Assembly (NCBI RefSeq): GCF_040779325.2
Contig: NZ_JBFONT020000006.1
Coordinates: 62,001 to 126,000, forward strand
Direction: 5' to 3'
DNA: 64,000 nt
Origin: Aestuariibius violaceus
GTDB taxonomy: Bacteria > Pseudomonadota > Alphaproteobacteria > Rhodobacterales > Rhodobacteraceae
Part shown: in pieces, positions 27,326 through 36,140 of the stretch
How positions within the stretch are numbered: position 1 is the stretch's first letter
Layout of the letters: the number at the start of each line of letters is the position of its first letter
Notes under the pieces: generated by a model
The model's database searches: none
What the model was told of the DNA's origin: nothing
The model's input: only the letters and a program-made list of their open reading frames with translations
Made by a program: the position numbers and the translations under genes

Positions 27326-29116
27326 CTATTCGGCGGCCATGCCTTCTGTGAATTGCAATCGGGCGAGCCGCGCATAAAGCCCGCCCTGTGCAACCAGGGC
27401 GTCATGGGTGCCTTCTGCAACGATGCGCCCCTGATCGAACACGACGATCCGATCGGCCTTTTTTACGGTGGCGAGCCGATGGGCGACGATGATGGTCGTC
27501 CGGTCCTGCGACAGCGCCTCGACCGCCTGCTGGACCGCCCGCTCGCTTTCCGCATCAAGTGCAGAGGTCGCCTCGTCCAGCAGTAGAACTGGCGCATCCC
27601 GCAGGATCGCCCGCGCAATTGCAATCCGCTGCTTCTGCCCGCCCGACAGCATCACGCCACGCTCACCGACATAGGTGTCGTAGCCATCAGGCAACGCAGT
27701 CAGGAAGTCGTGGGCCGCAGCGGCCCTGGCCGCCTCTTCGATCTCGGCATCCGTCGCGCCAGGACGACCGAAGCGGATGTTCTCGCGCGCGGTGGCCGCA
27801 AAAATCACCGGATCCTGCGGGACGAGCGCGATCAGACTGCGGAAATCGCCGCGGGTCAGATCGGTCAGGGCCGTGCCGCCAAGCGTGATGCGCCCGGATT
27901 GCGGATCGTAGAAGCGCAGAAGAAGCTGGATGATGGTTGTCTTCCCGGCACCCGACGGGCCGACAAGGGCCACGGTCTCTCCTGGGTTCACCGTCAGGTC
28001 CACCCCGTTGAGCGCCGCGATCTCGGGTCGGGCAGGATAGGCGAAGGTCACATCCTCGAAGCAAATCTCGCCCTTCTTCAGATCGGGAAGCGCCGCGCCC
28101 TGTGCCGGGTCAGCCACCGTGTCTTCGGCGTTCAAAAGCTCGACCAGACGCTCGGTTGCGCCAGCAGCGCGCTGAAGTTCCGACCAGATCTCCGACAGCG
28201 CCGCGACCGACCCGGCCACCATGATCGAATAGATGACGAACTGGACCAGTTCGCCGACACTCATGACCTCGGTCCGGACATCGCGCGCACCGACCCAAAG
28301 GATGCCGACGATCCCGGAGAAGACAAAGAAGATGACGATCGCCACCATCACGGACCGCACCGCGATGCGTTTGCGGGCGGCAACAAAGCTCTTCTCCGTC
28401 ACATCCTCGAACTGCGCGCGGGACGGCGTCTCGTGGGTGAAGGCCTGCACGGTCTGCACCGCCAGCATCGCCTCGGACGCATTGGCAGACGATGCCGCGA
28501 TCCAATCCTGGTTCTCCCGGCTCAACCGCCGCACCCGACGCCCCAACACCAGGATCGGCACCAGGATCAGCGGCACCAGCAGCAGCACCAGGCTCGACAA
28601 TTTCGGCGACGTCAGCAGCATCAGAGCCAGCCCGCCGATCAGGATCAGCAGATTGCGCAGGGCGATCGACACGGACTGGCCGATCACTGTCAGAATCAAC
28701 GTCGTATCCGTCGTGATGCGCGACAGAACCTCGCCCGTCATGATCCGCTCGAAGAATGCGGGCGACATTCCGATCATCCGATCGAAAACCGCCTTCCGAA
28801 TGTCCGCCACCACCCGTTCACCAATACGAGTGACAAGGTAATAGCGCAGCGCCGTCCCCGCCGCGAGCAGCGCCGCAATCCCAAGTGCCGCCCCAAAGTA
28901 CTGATCGAGAAGCGCCGCCTCGCCTCCCTCGAAATTATCAACCACGCGCCGAACGGCCAAGGGCAGGACAAGGGAAACGATCGCGGTCAGAACCAACGCA
29001 GCAGCAGCCGCGGCGATCATCGCCTTATAAGGCGCCATGAAGGGCACAAGACTGCGCAGCGCGCCGATCTCTTTCGACTTCGCGCGTTCTTCGGTGGCGT
29101 TGGGGACGTCTGCCAT
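27326..29116 (-). CDS. ABC exporter, fused permease-ATPase
   Basis: The 596-aa half transporter has six membrane helices (about 25-320) and a nucleotide-binding domain: Walker A GPSGAGKTT (near 387), signature LSGGQKQR, Walker B VLLLDEATSALD and the switch His in VAHRLATV. It forms dimers in the inner membrane and exports lipids, drugs or peptides; the sequence resembles the MsbA/BmrA type. It starts 51 bp after the 3' end of the tRNA-Gly gene on the same strand, so read-through from the tRNA promoter is possible. Confidence 0.9.
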   Translation of the reverse strand: MADVPNATEERAKSKEIGALRSLVPFMAPYKAMIAAAAAALVLTAIVSLVLPLAVRRVVDNFEGGEAALLDQYFGAALGIAALLAAGTALRYYLVTRIGERVVADIRKAVFDRMIGMSPAFFERIMTGEVLSRITTDTTLILTVIGQSVSIALRNLLILIGGLALMLLTSPKLSSLVLLLVPLILVPILVLGRRVRRLSRENQDWIAASSANASEAMLAVQTVQAFTHETPSRAQFEDVTEKSFVAARKRIAVRSVMVAIVIFFVFSGIVGILWVGARDVRTEVMSVGELVQFVIYSIMVAGSVAALSEIWSELQRAAGATERLVELLNAEDTVADPAQGAALPDLKKGEICFEDVTFAYPARPEIAALNGVDLTVNPGETVALVGPSGAGKTTIIQLLLRFYDPQSGRITLGGTALTDLTRGDFRSLIALVPQDPVIFAATARENIRFGRPGATDAEIEEAARAAAAHDFLTALPDGYDTYVGERGVMLSGGQKQRIAIARAILRDAPVLLLDEATSALDAESERAVQQAVEALSQDRTTIIVAHRLATVKKADRIVVFDQGRIVAEGTHDALVAQGGLYARLARLQFTEGMAAE

Positions 29117-29166
29117 CTGGCTCCGGTCTAGCTGGATGTGCCGGTCAGGCGCGGCAGGACGAGCGT

Positions 29167-29240
29167 TGGAGCGGGTAGCGGGAATCGAACCCGCACCAAG
29201 AGCTTGGAAGGCTCGTGTGATACCATTTCACCATACCCGC
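29167..29240 (-). tRNA. tRNA-Gly (TCC)
   Basis: The minus strand folds as a complete cloverleaf of 74 nt with encoded CCA: acceptor GCGGGTA/TACCCGC, D arm GGTGAAATGGTATC, anticodon loop CTTCCAA (anticodon TCC), and a T arm with GGTTCGATTCC. Confidence 0.95.
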
Positions 29241-29292
29241 CGCTCAATGGCGATATAGGCCGGAGGATGGGACAGGCGCAAGAGGTGGTCGA

Positions 29293-29317
29293 CCGGGGCG
29301 TCCCTATGACGCCCCGG
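29293..29317 (-). terminator. hairpin after the 5'-nucleotidase gene
   Basis: A perfect 10-bp stem (CCGGGGCGTC and complement) with a 5-nt loop lies 10 bp past the stop of the 5'-nucleotidase gene. There is no T-run, so termination is likely but weakly supported. Confidence 0.5.
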
Positions 29318-29326
29318 CCTCAAGTC

Positions 29327-30892
29327 TTACTGACCCGTGATGGTGATCCGGCCATCGGTGTACGGCGTGTAAGGGCCGTTCGCCGCCAGAAACTCCGCCG
29401 TCACATCGGCCAGATCGGGGCCGAAATCATAGGCATTGGCGGCATCCTCGAACATCGAATAACCGTCGCCGCCGTTACGGACGTAGTTGTTCGACACCAT
29501 CAGATAGGTCGCCCCCGGATCAAGCGGCTCACCGGCAACCGTCACGTCCGAAACCCGGCTTCCGGCGGGCTGGGACAGATCGGCAGTGAAGGTCATACCA
29601 GCGACCTGCGGAAAACGGCCTGCCCCGTCTTCGACCTGACCCACACCGTTTTCTAGCGCGGCAAGGATGTCCTCCCCGGTCGCCTCAAAGGTCGACAGCG
29701 TGTTCTGGAACGGCAGCACCGTCAGCACTTCACCCATCGTGACCTCGCCAGCGTCGATCGACGCGCGCAGGCCGCCACCGTTCTGGATCGCGGCGACCAC
29801 GCCCTGATCGGCCACCCGGTCGAGCATCGCGTCGGCCACGAGGTTGCCCATCGGGCATTCCATCGCGCGGCAGACCTCGCGCGAGCCTTCAATGGCCTCC
29901 GCCGTCTCGGCGACGACACGCGTCTTCATCTCCTCGATCGGATCGCCAAGCTCGGCGATCCGCGCAACGATCGCCTCATCTTCCTCGACCGACGCATCGA
30001 GCAGGATCGTGTCACCCGTCGCCTCGGTCACGTTGCCTTCATCGTCGAAGGTAACGGTCAGGTGGCCGACATACTTCGAATAGGCATAGGCCTGCACGAC
30101 CGGCGTGTCGCCGACCATGGTCGGGTAGGCCATCGCCCCCTCTTCCGTGTTCGAGAACAGCGTGTGGGAATGGCCGCCCACGACCACGTCGATCCCCTCG
30201 ACCGCCTCGGCGATCTCCATGTCCTTGTTCACGCCCACATGGGTCAGCGCGATGATCTTGGTCACGCCCTGCTCTTCCAGCGACTGAACGTCAGCGGCCA
30301 GCGCATCGATCTCGTCCTGAAAGATCACGTCGTCGCCGGGGGAAGACGTCTCGGTCGTGTCGACGGCCAAAGCCGAAACAATTCCGATCCGCTCACCGCC
30401 CACCTCGAGGATGATATGATCTTCCACTTCGTCTTGCAGATCCGCCGATCGGCTCAGGTCGAGGTTGCCGGATAGAACCGGGAACTCGACCCCCTCGGTC
30501 AGCTTCAGAAGCCCCTCGTTGCCATCGTCGAATTCGTGGTTGCCGACCGCCATCGCGTCAAAGCCGATCAGGCTCATCATCTCGATTGCCACGTCGCCCT
30601 TATAGGTCGTGTAGAACAGCGAGCCCTGATACTGGTCCCCCGCATCGAGAACGAGAAGGTTCTCACCGTCCAGTTCCGCGCGCAGGTTTTCGATCGCGGT
30701 CTCAACCCGGGCGATGCCACCGAAGCACTCGCCCGCCTCATTATCCTCGGCCGAGCAGGTGGAATCGAACCGGTTGATCGGCTCGATCCGGCTGTGCAGG
30801 TCGTTGATATGCACGATATGCAACGTGTATTCGGCCGATGCAGCCCCCGCGGTCAGCGCAAGAGCGGCGGTGGCTGTAAGGAATCGGGTCAT
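29327..30892 (-). CDS. periplasmic 5'-nucleotidase/UshA family
   Basis: The 521-aa protein has a cleavable signal peptide (AGAASA), a calcineurin-like phosphoesterase domain (metal ligands in HINDLHS, DAGDQYQGS, GNHEFD and GGHSH) and the C-terminal 5'-nucleotidase domain with NGGGLRASI and the substrate clamp NNYVRNGGDGYSMF. It should dephosphorylate nucleotides in the periplasm, feeding nucleosides to uptake and to the salvage genes. Single gene; the tRNA-Gly gene follows it downstream. Confidence 0.92.
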   Translation of the reverse strand: MTRFLTATAALALTAGAASAEYTLHIVHINDLHSRIEPINRFDSTCSAEDNEAGECFGGIARVETAIENLRAELDGENLLVLDAGDQYQGSLFYTTYKGDVAIEMMSLIGFDAMAVGNHEFDDGNEGLLKLTEGVEFPVLSGNLDLSRSADLQDEVEDHIILEVGGERIGIVSALAVDTTETSSPGDDVIFQDEIDALAADVQSLEEQGVTKIIALTHVGVNKDMEIAEAVEGIDVVVGGHSHTLFSNTEEGAMAYPTMVGDTPVVQAYAYSKYVGHLTVTFDDEGNVTEATGDTILLDASVEEDEAIVARIAELGDPIEEMKTRVVAETAEAIEGSREVCRAMECPMGNLVADAMLDRVADQGVVAAIQNGGGLRASIDAGEVTMGEVLTVLPFQNTLSTFEATGEDILAALENGVGQVEDGAGRFPQVAGMTFTADLSQPAGSRVSDVTVAGEPLDPGATYLMVSNNYVRNGGDGYSMFEDAANAYDFGPDLADVTAEFLAANGPYTPYTDGRITITGQ

Positions 30893-31012
30893 CTTTTTAT
30901 CTCCCTGTCAGAATCCCTTGTCGGGATAGGCCTTCACCATGACAGTTTTGTAAAAGTTTTGCGAAGGGGGTTTGATGTTGACCTTGGGTCGCAGCGACGG
31001 CAGGAGGCGGAC

Positions 31013-31351
31013 ATGCTGATCTACAAGGTGTTCCGGCCTGCGGAATGGGCAGAGCTTGTCTCGGATGGCGAAACCACGGGCGCGCCCGTCGACCTGGCCG
31101 ACGGATTCATCCATTTCTCGACCGCCGACCAGGTGGCCGAAACGCTGGCCAAGCACTTCGCGGGCGAAAGCGGGCTGGTGATCTGCGCGTGCCACACGAA
31201 CGACCTCGGCGCCGACCTGAAATGGGAGCCGTCGCGCGGCGGCGCGCTCTTCCCGCATCTCTACCGAAAGCTTCGACTGGACGAGGTGCGCTGGCACGAA
31301 ACCCTCGTCATGGCCGGCGGGCACCATGTCCTGCCCGATCGCGTCGAATGA
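31013..31351 (+). CDS. DUF952 family protein
   Basis: The 112-aa protein matches DUF952: MLIYKVFRPAEW, GFIHFSTADQVAETLAKHFAG, LKWEPSRGGALFPHLY and an ending like HVLPDRVE. Members are small cytosolic proteins often encoded beside pyrD; their function is unknown. The ATG at 31013 has AGGAGG upstream. It overlaps pyrD by four bases (ATGA). Confidence 0.9.
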   Translation: MLIYKVFRPAEWAELVSDGETTGAPVDLADGFIHFSTADQVAETLAKHFAGESGLVICACHTNDLGADLKWEPSRGGALFPHLYRKLRLDEVRWHETLVMAGGHHVLPDRVE

Positions 31352-32400
31352 GCCTGATCGAACGGGCGGGCCTCGCCCTCCTCCACCGGATGGATCCGGA
31401 AAAGGCGCACGGTCTGGCCCTGCGCGCCTTGCGCAGCGGACTGGCGCCCTTGCCGGGTGTCGTGCGATCGGACCGGCTGAGGGTCCGGATCGGCACGCTC
31501 GACCTCCCGAACCCGATCGGCCTCGCCGCAGGCTTCGACAAGAACGCCGAAGCCGTCAGCGCCCTCGGCAACTCCGGCTTCGGTTTCATCGAGGTCGGCG
31601 CGGCCACTCCCCTGCCCCAGCCCGGCAATCCGCGCCCCCGGCTCTTCCGCCTGCCTCAGGATCGGGCTGTCATCAACCGCTTCGGCTTCAACAATGACGG
31701 GGCAGAGGCCATCGCCCGCCGCCTCGCCGCCCAGCCCTGCGACGTCCCGCTGGGGCTGAACCTCGGCGCGAACAAGGACAGCGCCGATCGGGCCGGAGAC
31801 TACGTCAAGGTGCTCGAATGCTGTGGCGCGCTGGTCGATTTCGTGACGGTCAACGTCTCCTCCCCAAACACCGAAAAGCTTCGCGACCTCCAGGGGCCTG
31901 CCGCCCTGCGCGCCCTCCTCGCCCGCGTGGCCGAGGCGAATGCAGCTCTGGCGGAACCGGTCCCGGTCTTCCTCAAGATCGCCCCGGACCTCGACAATTC
32001 AGAACTCGACGAGATCGCAGCCGTCGCCGAAGAGGCCGCACTCGACGCCATCGTCGCCACCAACACGACCCTCACACGGGACGGCCTGACCTCTCCCCAC
32101 GGGGACGAAAAAGGCGGCCTTTCCGGTGCGCCACTCTTCGACATCTCCACTAGGGTCCTGGCCAAGCTCGCCGCCCGCACAAAGCTTCCCCTGATCGGCG
32201 TGGGTGGCATCGGATCGGCCGAGGACGCGTATATCAAGATCAAGGCCGGCGCCTCCGCCGTGCAGCTCTACTCGGCGCTGGTCTATGAAGGGATCGGCCT
32301 CGCCGCCCGGATCGCGACCGGGCTCGACACGCTCCTCGAACAGGACGGCCACGCCTCCGTCGCCGACGCTGTCGGGCTCGAAACGGCCCGCTGGACCTAG
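31348..32400 (+). CDS. pyrD: dihydroorotate dehydrogenase (quinone)
   Basis: The 350-aa FMN enzyme is the class 2, membrane-associated form that passes electrons to quinone in pyrimidine synthesis. The N-terminal helix MSLIERAGLALLHRMDPEKAH binds the membrane. GLAAGFDKNAE, NRFGFNNDG and VNVSSPNTEKLRDLQG hold the FMN and active-site residues (catalytic Ser in VNVSSPN). GVGGIGSAEDAY binds phosphate. Translation is coupled to the DUF952 gene. It converges on prpE with a four-base overlap. Confidence 0.96.
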   Translation: MSLIERAGLALLHRMDPEKAHGLALRALRSGLAPLPGVVRSDRLRVRIGTLDLPNPIGLAAGFDKNAEAVSALGNSGFGFIEVGAATPLPQPGNPRPRLFRLPQDRAVINRFGFNNDGAEAIARRLAAQPCDVPLGLNLGANKDSADRAGDYVKVLECCGALVDFVTVNVSSPNTEKLRDLQGPAALRALLARVAEANAALAEPVPVFLKIAPDLDNSELDEIAAVAEEAALDAIVATNTTLTRDGLTSPHGDEKGGLSGAPLFDISTRVLAKLAARTKLPLIGVGGIGSAEDAYIKIKAGASAVQLYSALVYEGIGLAARIATGLDTLLEQDGHASVADAVGLETARWT

Positions 32401-34286
32401 CCCCGCGGGTAGCCCAACCCGCCCAAAGCCGCCGTCAACTCGTCCAGAATCGCAGGATCGTCGATCGTCGCCGGCATCTTGTAGGCCCGCCCATCGGCAA
32501 TCGCCGCCATCGTCCCCCGCAGGATCTTGCCCGACCGCGTCTTCGGCAACCGGTCCACGACAAGCGCCAGCTTGAACGCCGCCACCGGCCCGATCTGGTC
32601 GCGCACCAGCAGCACGCAATCCGCGACGATCTCTTCCGCCGACCGCTCCGTCCCGGCATTCAGGCACAGAAACCCCATCGGCAACTGGCCCTTCAGCTCA
32701 TCCGCCACGCCGATCACCGCGCATTCGGCGACATCCGGATGGGCCGCCAGCACCTCTTCCATCGCGCCGGTCGACAGGCGATGCCCGGCCACGTTGATGA
32801 CGTCATCCGTGCGGGCCATGATCCAGAGATAGCCGTCCTCGTCCACGTACCCCGCATCCCCGGTCTCGTAGTAGCCGGGAAAGTGATCGAGATAGCTCTT
32901 CCGGAACCGCTCCTCCGCATGCCAAAGCGTCGGCAGCGTCCCCGGCGGCAACGGCAGCTTGATCGCGATCGCCCCCAAGTCCCCCGGCGGCAGGTCATGG
33001 CCATCGTCGCCCAGGATATGCACGTCGTATCCCGGCATCGGCACGGCAGGTGATCCGATCTTGACCGGCAAGAGGCCCAGCCCCAACGGATTGCCCGCGA
33101 TGGTATATCCCGTCTCGGTCTGCCACCAATGGTCGATCACCGGCACGCCCAGCAGCCGCTCGGCCCACTCGATTGTATCCGGATCGGCCCGCTCTCCGGC
33201 CAGAAACAGCGCACGAAGGGTCGATAGATCGTAACCCTTGGCCATCTGGCCCTTCGGATCCTCCCGCTTGATCGCGCGAAAGGCCGTCGGAGCCGTGAAC
33301 AGGACGGCCACGTCATGCTCTTCGATCACCCGCCAGAACGTCCCCGCATCGGGCGTCCCCACCGGCTTGCCCTCGAAGATCACCGTCGTGCAGCCATGGA
33401 TCAGCGGCGCGTAGCAGATATAACTGTGCCCCACGACCCAGCCGACATCGGACGCCGCCCAGAACACCTCCCCCGGCTCGACGCCATAGATCGCGTCCAT
33501 CGTCCAATCGAGCGCCACCAGATGCCCGCCGGTGGGTCGCACGACGCCCTTCGGCTGGCCCGTCGTGCCCGAGGTGTAGAGGATATAGGCCGGGTGATCC
33601 CCCGGCACCGGAACGCACGGCACCGGATCGGCCGTCCCAAGCTCTGCCCAATCGACATCTCGCCCCTCGACCAGCGGCGACGGCGATTGCTCGCGTTGAA
33701 AGATGACGCAGAACTCCGGCTGATGGGTCGATTGCGCCAATGCCCCGTTCAGCAGTCCCTCATAGTCGACAATCCGCCCCGGCTCGATCCCGCAGGACCC
33801 CGCGATGATCGCCTTGGGCGTCGCATCGTCGATCCGCACGGCCAGTTCGTGCGCCGCGAAGCCGCCAAAGACGACCGAATGGATCGCCCCAAGCCGCGCA
33901 CAGGCGAGCATAGCGATGACCGCCTCGGGCACCATCGGCATGTAAATGATGACGCGATCGCCTTTTCCGACACCTCGCGCGGCAAGCCCGCCCGCCACCC
34001 GCGCGACCCGATCCTGCAGCTCGGCATAGGTGATCCGCGCCGTCGCGCCGGTGACGGGGCTGTCATAGAGGATGGCATCCCGCCCCCCATGACCCGCCTC
34101 CACATGGCGGTCGACGGCATTCCAGCAGGTATTGACCAGGCCATCCTTAAACCACTCGTAAAGCGGCGCGTTCTCGTCCCAGAGCGCCCTTGACGGAAAC
34201 CGCTCCCAATCGATCCGCCTGGCCTCGTCCAGCCACCACCCCTCCGGATCGGCCTGCCAGGCCTTGTAGACCTCGTTGTAGCCCAT
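32397..34286 (-). CDS. prpE: propionyl-CoA synthetase
   Basis: The 629-aa AMP-forming ligase makes propionyl-CoA from propionate. The N-terminal ACAS domain with WERFPSRALWDENAP, the P-loop ILYTSGTTGQPKG (about 240-252), WWQTETG, and the acetylatable Lys in PKTRSGKILRG are all present. Length and N-terminus fit PrpE better than Acs, although substrate choice needs testing. The ATG at 34286 follows GAGGGA. A 22-bp perfect palindrome lies 65 bp upstream (34351-34372). Confidence 0.9.
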   Translation of the reverse strand: MGYNEVYKAWQADPEGWWLDEARRIDWERFPSRALWDENAPLYEWFKDGLVNTCWNAVDRHVEAGHGGRDAILYDSPVTGATARITYAELQDRVARVAGGLAARGVGKGDRVIIYMPMVPEAVIAMLACARLGAIHSVVFGGFAAHELAVRIDDATPKAIIAGSCGIEPGRIVDYEGLLNGALAQSTHQPEFCVIFQREQSPSPLVEGRDVDWAELGTADPVPCVPVPGDHPAYILYTSGTTGQPKGVVRPTGGHLVALDWTMDAIYGVEPGEVFWAASDVGWVVGHSYICYAPLIHGCTTVIFEGKPVGTPDAGTFWRVIEEHDVAVLFTAPTAFRAIKREDPKGQMAKGYDLSTLRALFLAGERADPDTIEWAERLLGVPVIDHWWQTETGYTIAGNPLGLGLLPVKIGSPAVPMPGYDVHILGDDGHDLPPGDLGAIAIKLPLPPGTLPTLWHAEERFRKSYLDHFPGYYETGDAGYVDEDGYLWIMARTDDVINVAGHRLSTGAMEEVLAAHPDVAECAVIGVADELKGQLPMGFLCLNAGTERSAEEIVADCVLLVRDQIGPVAAFKLALVVDRLPKTRSGKILRGTMAAIADGRAYKMPATIDDPAILDELTAALGGLGYPRG

Positions 34287-34604
34287 GATCGTCCCTCCCT
34301 CTCTTCCGGCATTTCTAGGCGGGCGCCGCCGCAGCGCGCAAGCGCGTCGCTTTTCGACATCGATGTCGAAAACAGATGCGCCTGAGCGGCAGAGCCGCCC
34401 TATCGTGCCGCTTGGCCGCCGGAGAAAGCGGTCGCGACTGACGGAAGAAGGGCCGGGCACATGCCCAGACGGATCAAGGTGAAAGGCGCGCGAAGCGCGG
34501 CTTGGACGGATAGCGGAACACCGACGAAAGCGGCTGCACAAGGGGCGCGGCGGCCGCCGCGGCGCAGCGCGAAAGGCTGAGCCGCCGGGCGGGGCGGCGT
34601 TCCC
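34287..34604. other. intergenic region, no gene seen
   Basis: This 318-bp stretch between prpE and the LysE-type gene holds the 22-bp palindrome and a very GC-rich part (34530-34600) with short hairpins. I see no convincing coding frame or RNA gene. Confidence 0.6.
34351..34372. promoter_or_regulatory. 22-bp perfect palindrome upstream of prpE
   Basis: TTTTCGACATC is followed at once by its exact reverse complement, giving a gapless 22-bp palindrome. It lies 65 bp before the prpE start, in otherwise GC-rich DNA. Its length and position fit an operator for a dimeric regulator; none is encoded in the next genes. Confidence 0.65.
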
Positions 34605-35210
34605 TCAGCGCCGCTCCGTCACGGCAAGGCCGCCGGCCGCAACCATCAGCACCCCGCCCGCGCCCCGGTTCAACCAGCGGCGCCGGGCCACCGTCAGCGC
34701 GCGGGCGCCAAGCAGGGCGCCGCCGCCCGCCCAGATGATCGCCGCAAGGGCTTCGACAGCCAGGTAGATTGCCCCGAGGGAGAGGAGTTGTGGCGCGATC
34801 GCCTCTGTCCCTTGAGTGAATTGCGGCAGGAAAGCCGTGAAGAGGAGATAAGCCTTGGGATTGCCCATCGCCGTCAGAAACTCCCGCCGGGCCAGCGCCC
34901 GCGCCTCGGGGATCGCCTCCTCCGGATCGGCGCGCCACATCCTGACGCCGAGGTAGATCAGATAGGCCACGCCGATCCATTTCAGGATCTGGAAGGCCAG
35001 TTCGGACGTCCTCAGAAGCGCATCGAGGCCAAGCGCCACGAGTATGATCATGACCGCAAAGGCGGCCATACGACCCGTCAGCGCCTTCGCCGCGGGGACA
35101 AGGCCCGCCCGGCTGCCATTGGTGAAAGCCAGCAGGTTGTTGGCCCCCGGCGTCATCGCTACGAGGAAGGCAGCCGGTAGGAAAAGCGCCAGTTGCGTCA
35201 GGGTGATCAT
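34605..35210 (-). CDS. LysE/RhtB family amino-acid exporter
   Basis: The 201-aa membrane protein has about six helices and the N-terminal signature PGANNLLAFTNGSRAG (residues 21-36) of LysE/RhtB exporters, with FLTAMGNPKAYLLFTAFLPQF (about 110-130). It would export an amino acid such as homoserine or threonine; the substrate is unknown. Single gene. Confidence 0.9.
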   Translation of the reverse strand: MITLTQLALFLPAAFLVAMTPGANNLLAFTNGSRAGLVPAAKALTGRMAAFAVMIILVALGLDALLRTSELAFQILKWIGVAYLIYLGVRMWRADPEEAIPEARALARREFLTAMGNPKAYLLFTAFLPQFTQGTEAIAPQLLSLGAIYLAVEALAAIIWAGGGALLGARALTVARRRWLNRGAGGVLMVAAGGLAVTERR

Positions 35211-35294
35211 GATTGGGCTCCTGCTTCAGGACGGGAACGGTGGCGGCGCCCCGGGAGGCATATTGATCTGCGGCAGCTCCCGATTGGAAGGTCC

Positions 35295-35321
35295 GATTTG
35301 AGTATTTTTGGCCAGATGAAG
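35295..35321 (+). repeat. intergenic motif copy 1
   Basis: This 27-nt segment has the core GAGTATTTTTGGCCAGATG and is identical over 27 nt to the copy at 53947. It lies between the LysE-type gene and the 3' end of the gene at 35336. Confidence 0.75.
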
Positions 35322-35335
35322 ATCAAACCCGATGC

Positions 35336-36043
35336 TTAGAGCTGGATATGGATATGATCGTCATGGCGAGCCGCATGGCAGCCCTGGAAGCGGATCTTGG
35401 AGCTGGTGAGGCCGAGGGAAGCTTTGAGGTGCGGCTCAAGCAGGATCCGACCCACCCGCGGGTCGGCTGAGAGGTGGGTCAGGGCCGCCCGCATCCGGTC
35501 GGCATCAAGCGGGCTGTCGCGCCACAGCGATTGAAGTAGATTGAGATCCCAGCGCAGATCGCCGGGGCGTTTCGGACAATCGGTCGGCCCATCCTCGAAG
35601 GCAAAATAGCCGATCAGAGAGGGGAGCGGACCGTCATAATAGAATGCAAAATCGAGCTTCTCCCCATCGTCGTGGCTGAGATGCGGCAGGAGCGGGAAGC
35701 CGTCGACAAACGGGAAGTTCCCGTCAAGCGCCCGCGTGCCCGGGACTTCGCGCGCCAGGTCATCAGCGACAGCGGCCATCTCGGGGCTGACATAATGCCG
35801 GTTCAGGACGCAGAAGAGCGGGGAGGCGACGGCGATCCGATCCTCCCGCGGGACGCATGGCAGAGGCTCCCTGCCAAATTGCGGGGCGGCGATGACGGCA
35901 ATCCCGGACAGAAGCGCATAGGTCGTGGCAAAGGCGAGCCAGCGGCGGCGAAAGACAAGCGCGGCGAGCCAGGCAAGCCCACCGAGTTGAGTAAGCAGCG
36001 TGAGGAAGACGATCCACAGGACATGGAGGGTCAGACGGAGCAT
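35336..36043 (-). CDS. membrane-anchored LAS-type metallopeptidase candidate
   Basis: The 235-aa protein has two N-terminal membrane helices (about 5-25 and 33-53) and a soluble domain outside the membrane. SHDDGEKLD (about residues 123-131) fits the S-H-x2-G-x3-D zinc signature of LAS peptidases (M15/M74), and HDDHIHIQL at the extreme C-terminus fits their H-x-H. These families cut peptidoglycan cross-links or D-Ala ends. The call is from motifs only. A run of Cys (CHAARH, DCPKRP) could stabilise it. Single gene. Confidence 0.55.
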   Translation of the reverse strand: MLRLTLHVLWIVFLTLLTQLGGLAWLAALVFRRRWLAFATTYALLSGIAVIAAPQFGREPLPCVPREDRIAVASPLFCVLNRHYVSPEMAAVADDLAREVPGTRALDGNFPFVDGFPLLPHLSHDDGEKLDFAFYYDGPLPSLIGYFAFEDGPTDCPKRPGDLRWDLNLLQSLWRDSPLDADRMRAALTHLSADPRVGRILLEPHLKASLGLTSSKIRFQGCHAARHDDHIHIQL

Positions 36044-36090
36044 CGCAGCTCAGCTGAGGCGGATAGCCCGGGGCTCCGCCCGTTCGCGGC

Positions 36091-36131
36091 GCGATCGCTC
36101 CACCTGAGCGATCGCCGGACCCGAAGGTCCG
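36091..36131 (-). terminator. tandem hairpins after maeB
   Basis: Two stems lie 10-50 bp past the maeB stop: a 9-bp stem GCGATCGCT with its complement (36091-36115), and CGGACC-CGAA-GGTCCG (36116-36131). Neither has a T-run. They could stall transcription or protect the maeB 3' end. Confidence 0.45.
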
Positions 36132-36140
36132 GACCGCCGC

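Noticed and set aside
34530..34604. GC-rich stretch with short hairpins after the LysE-type gene
   Set aside because: No T-run and no single stable stem, so I do not call a terminator or RNA gene.
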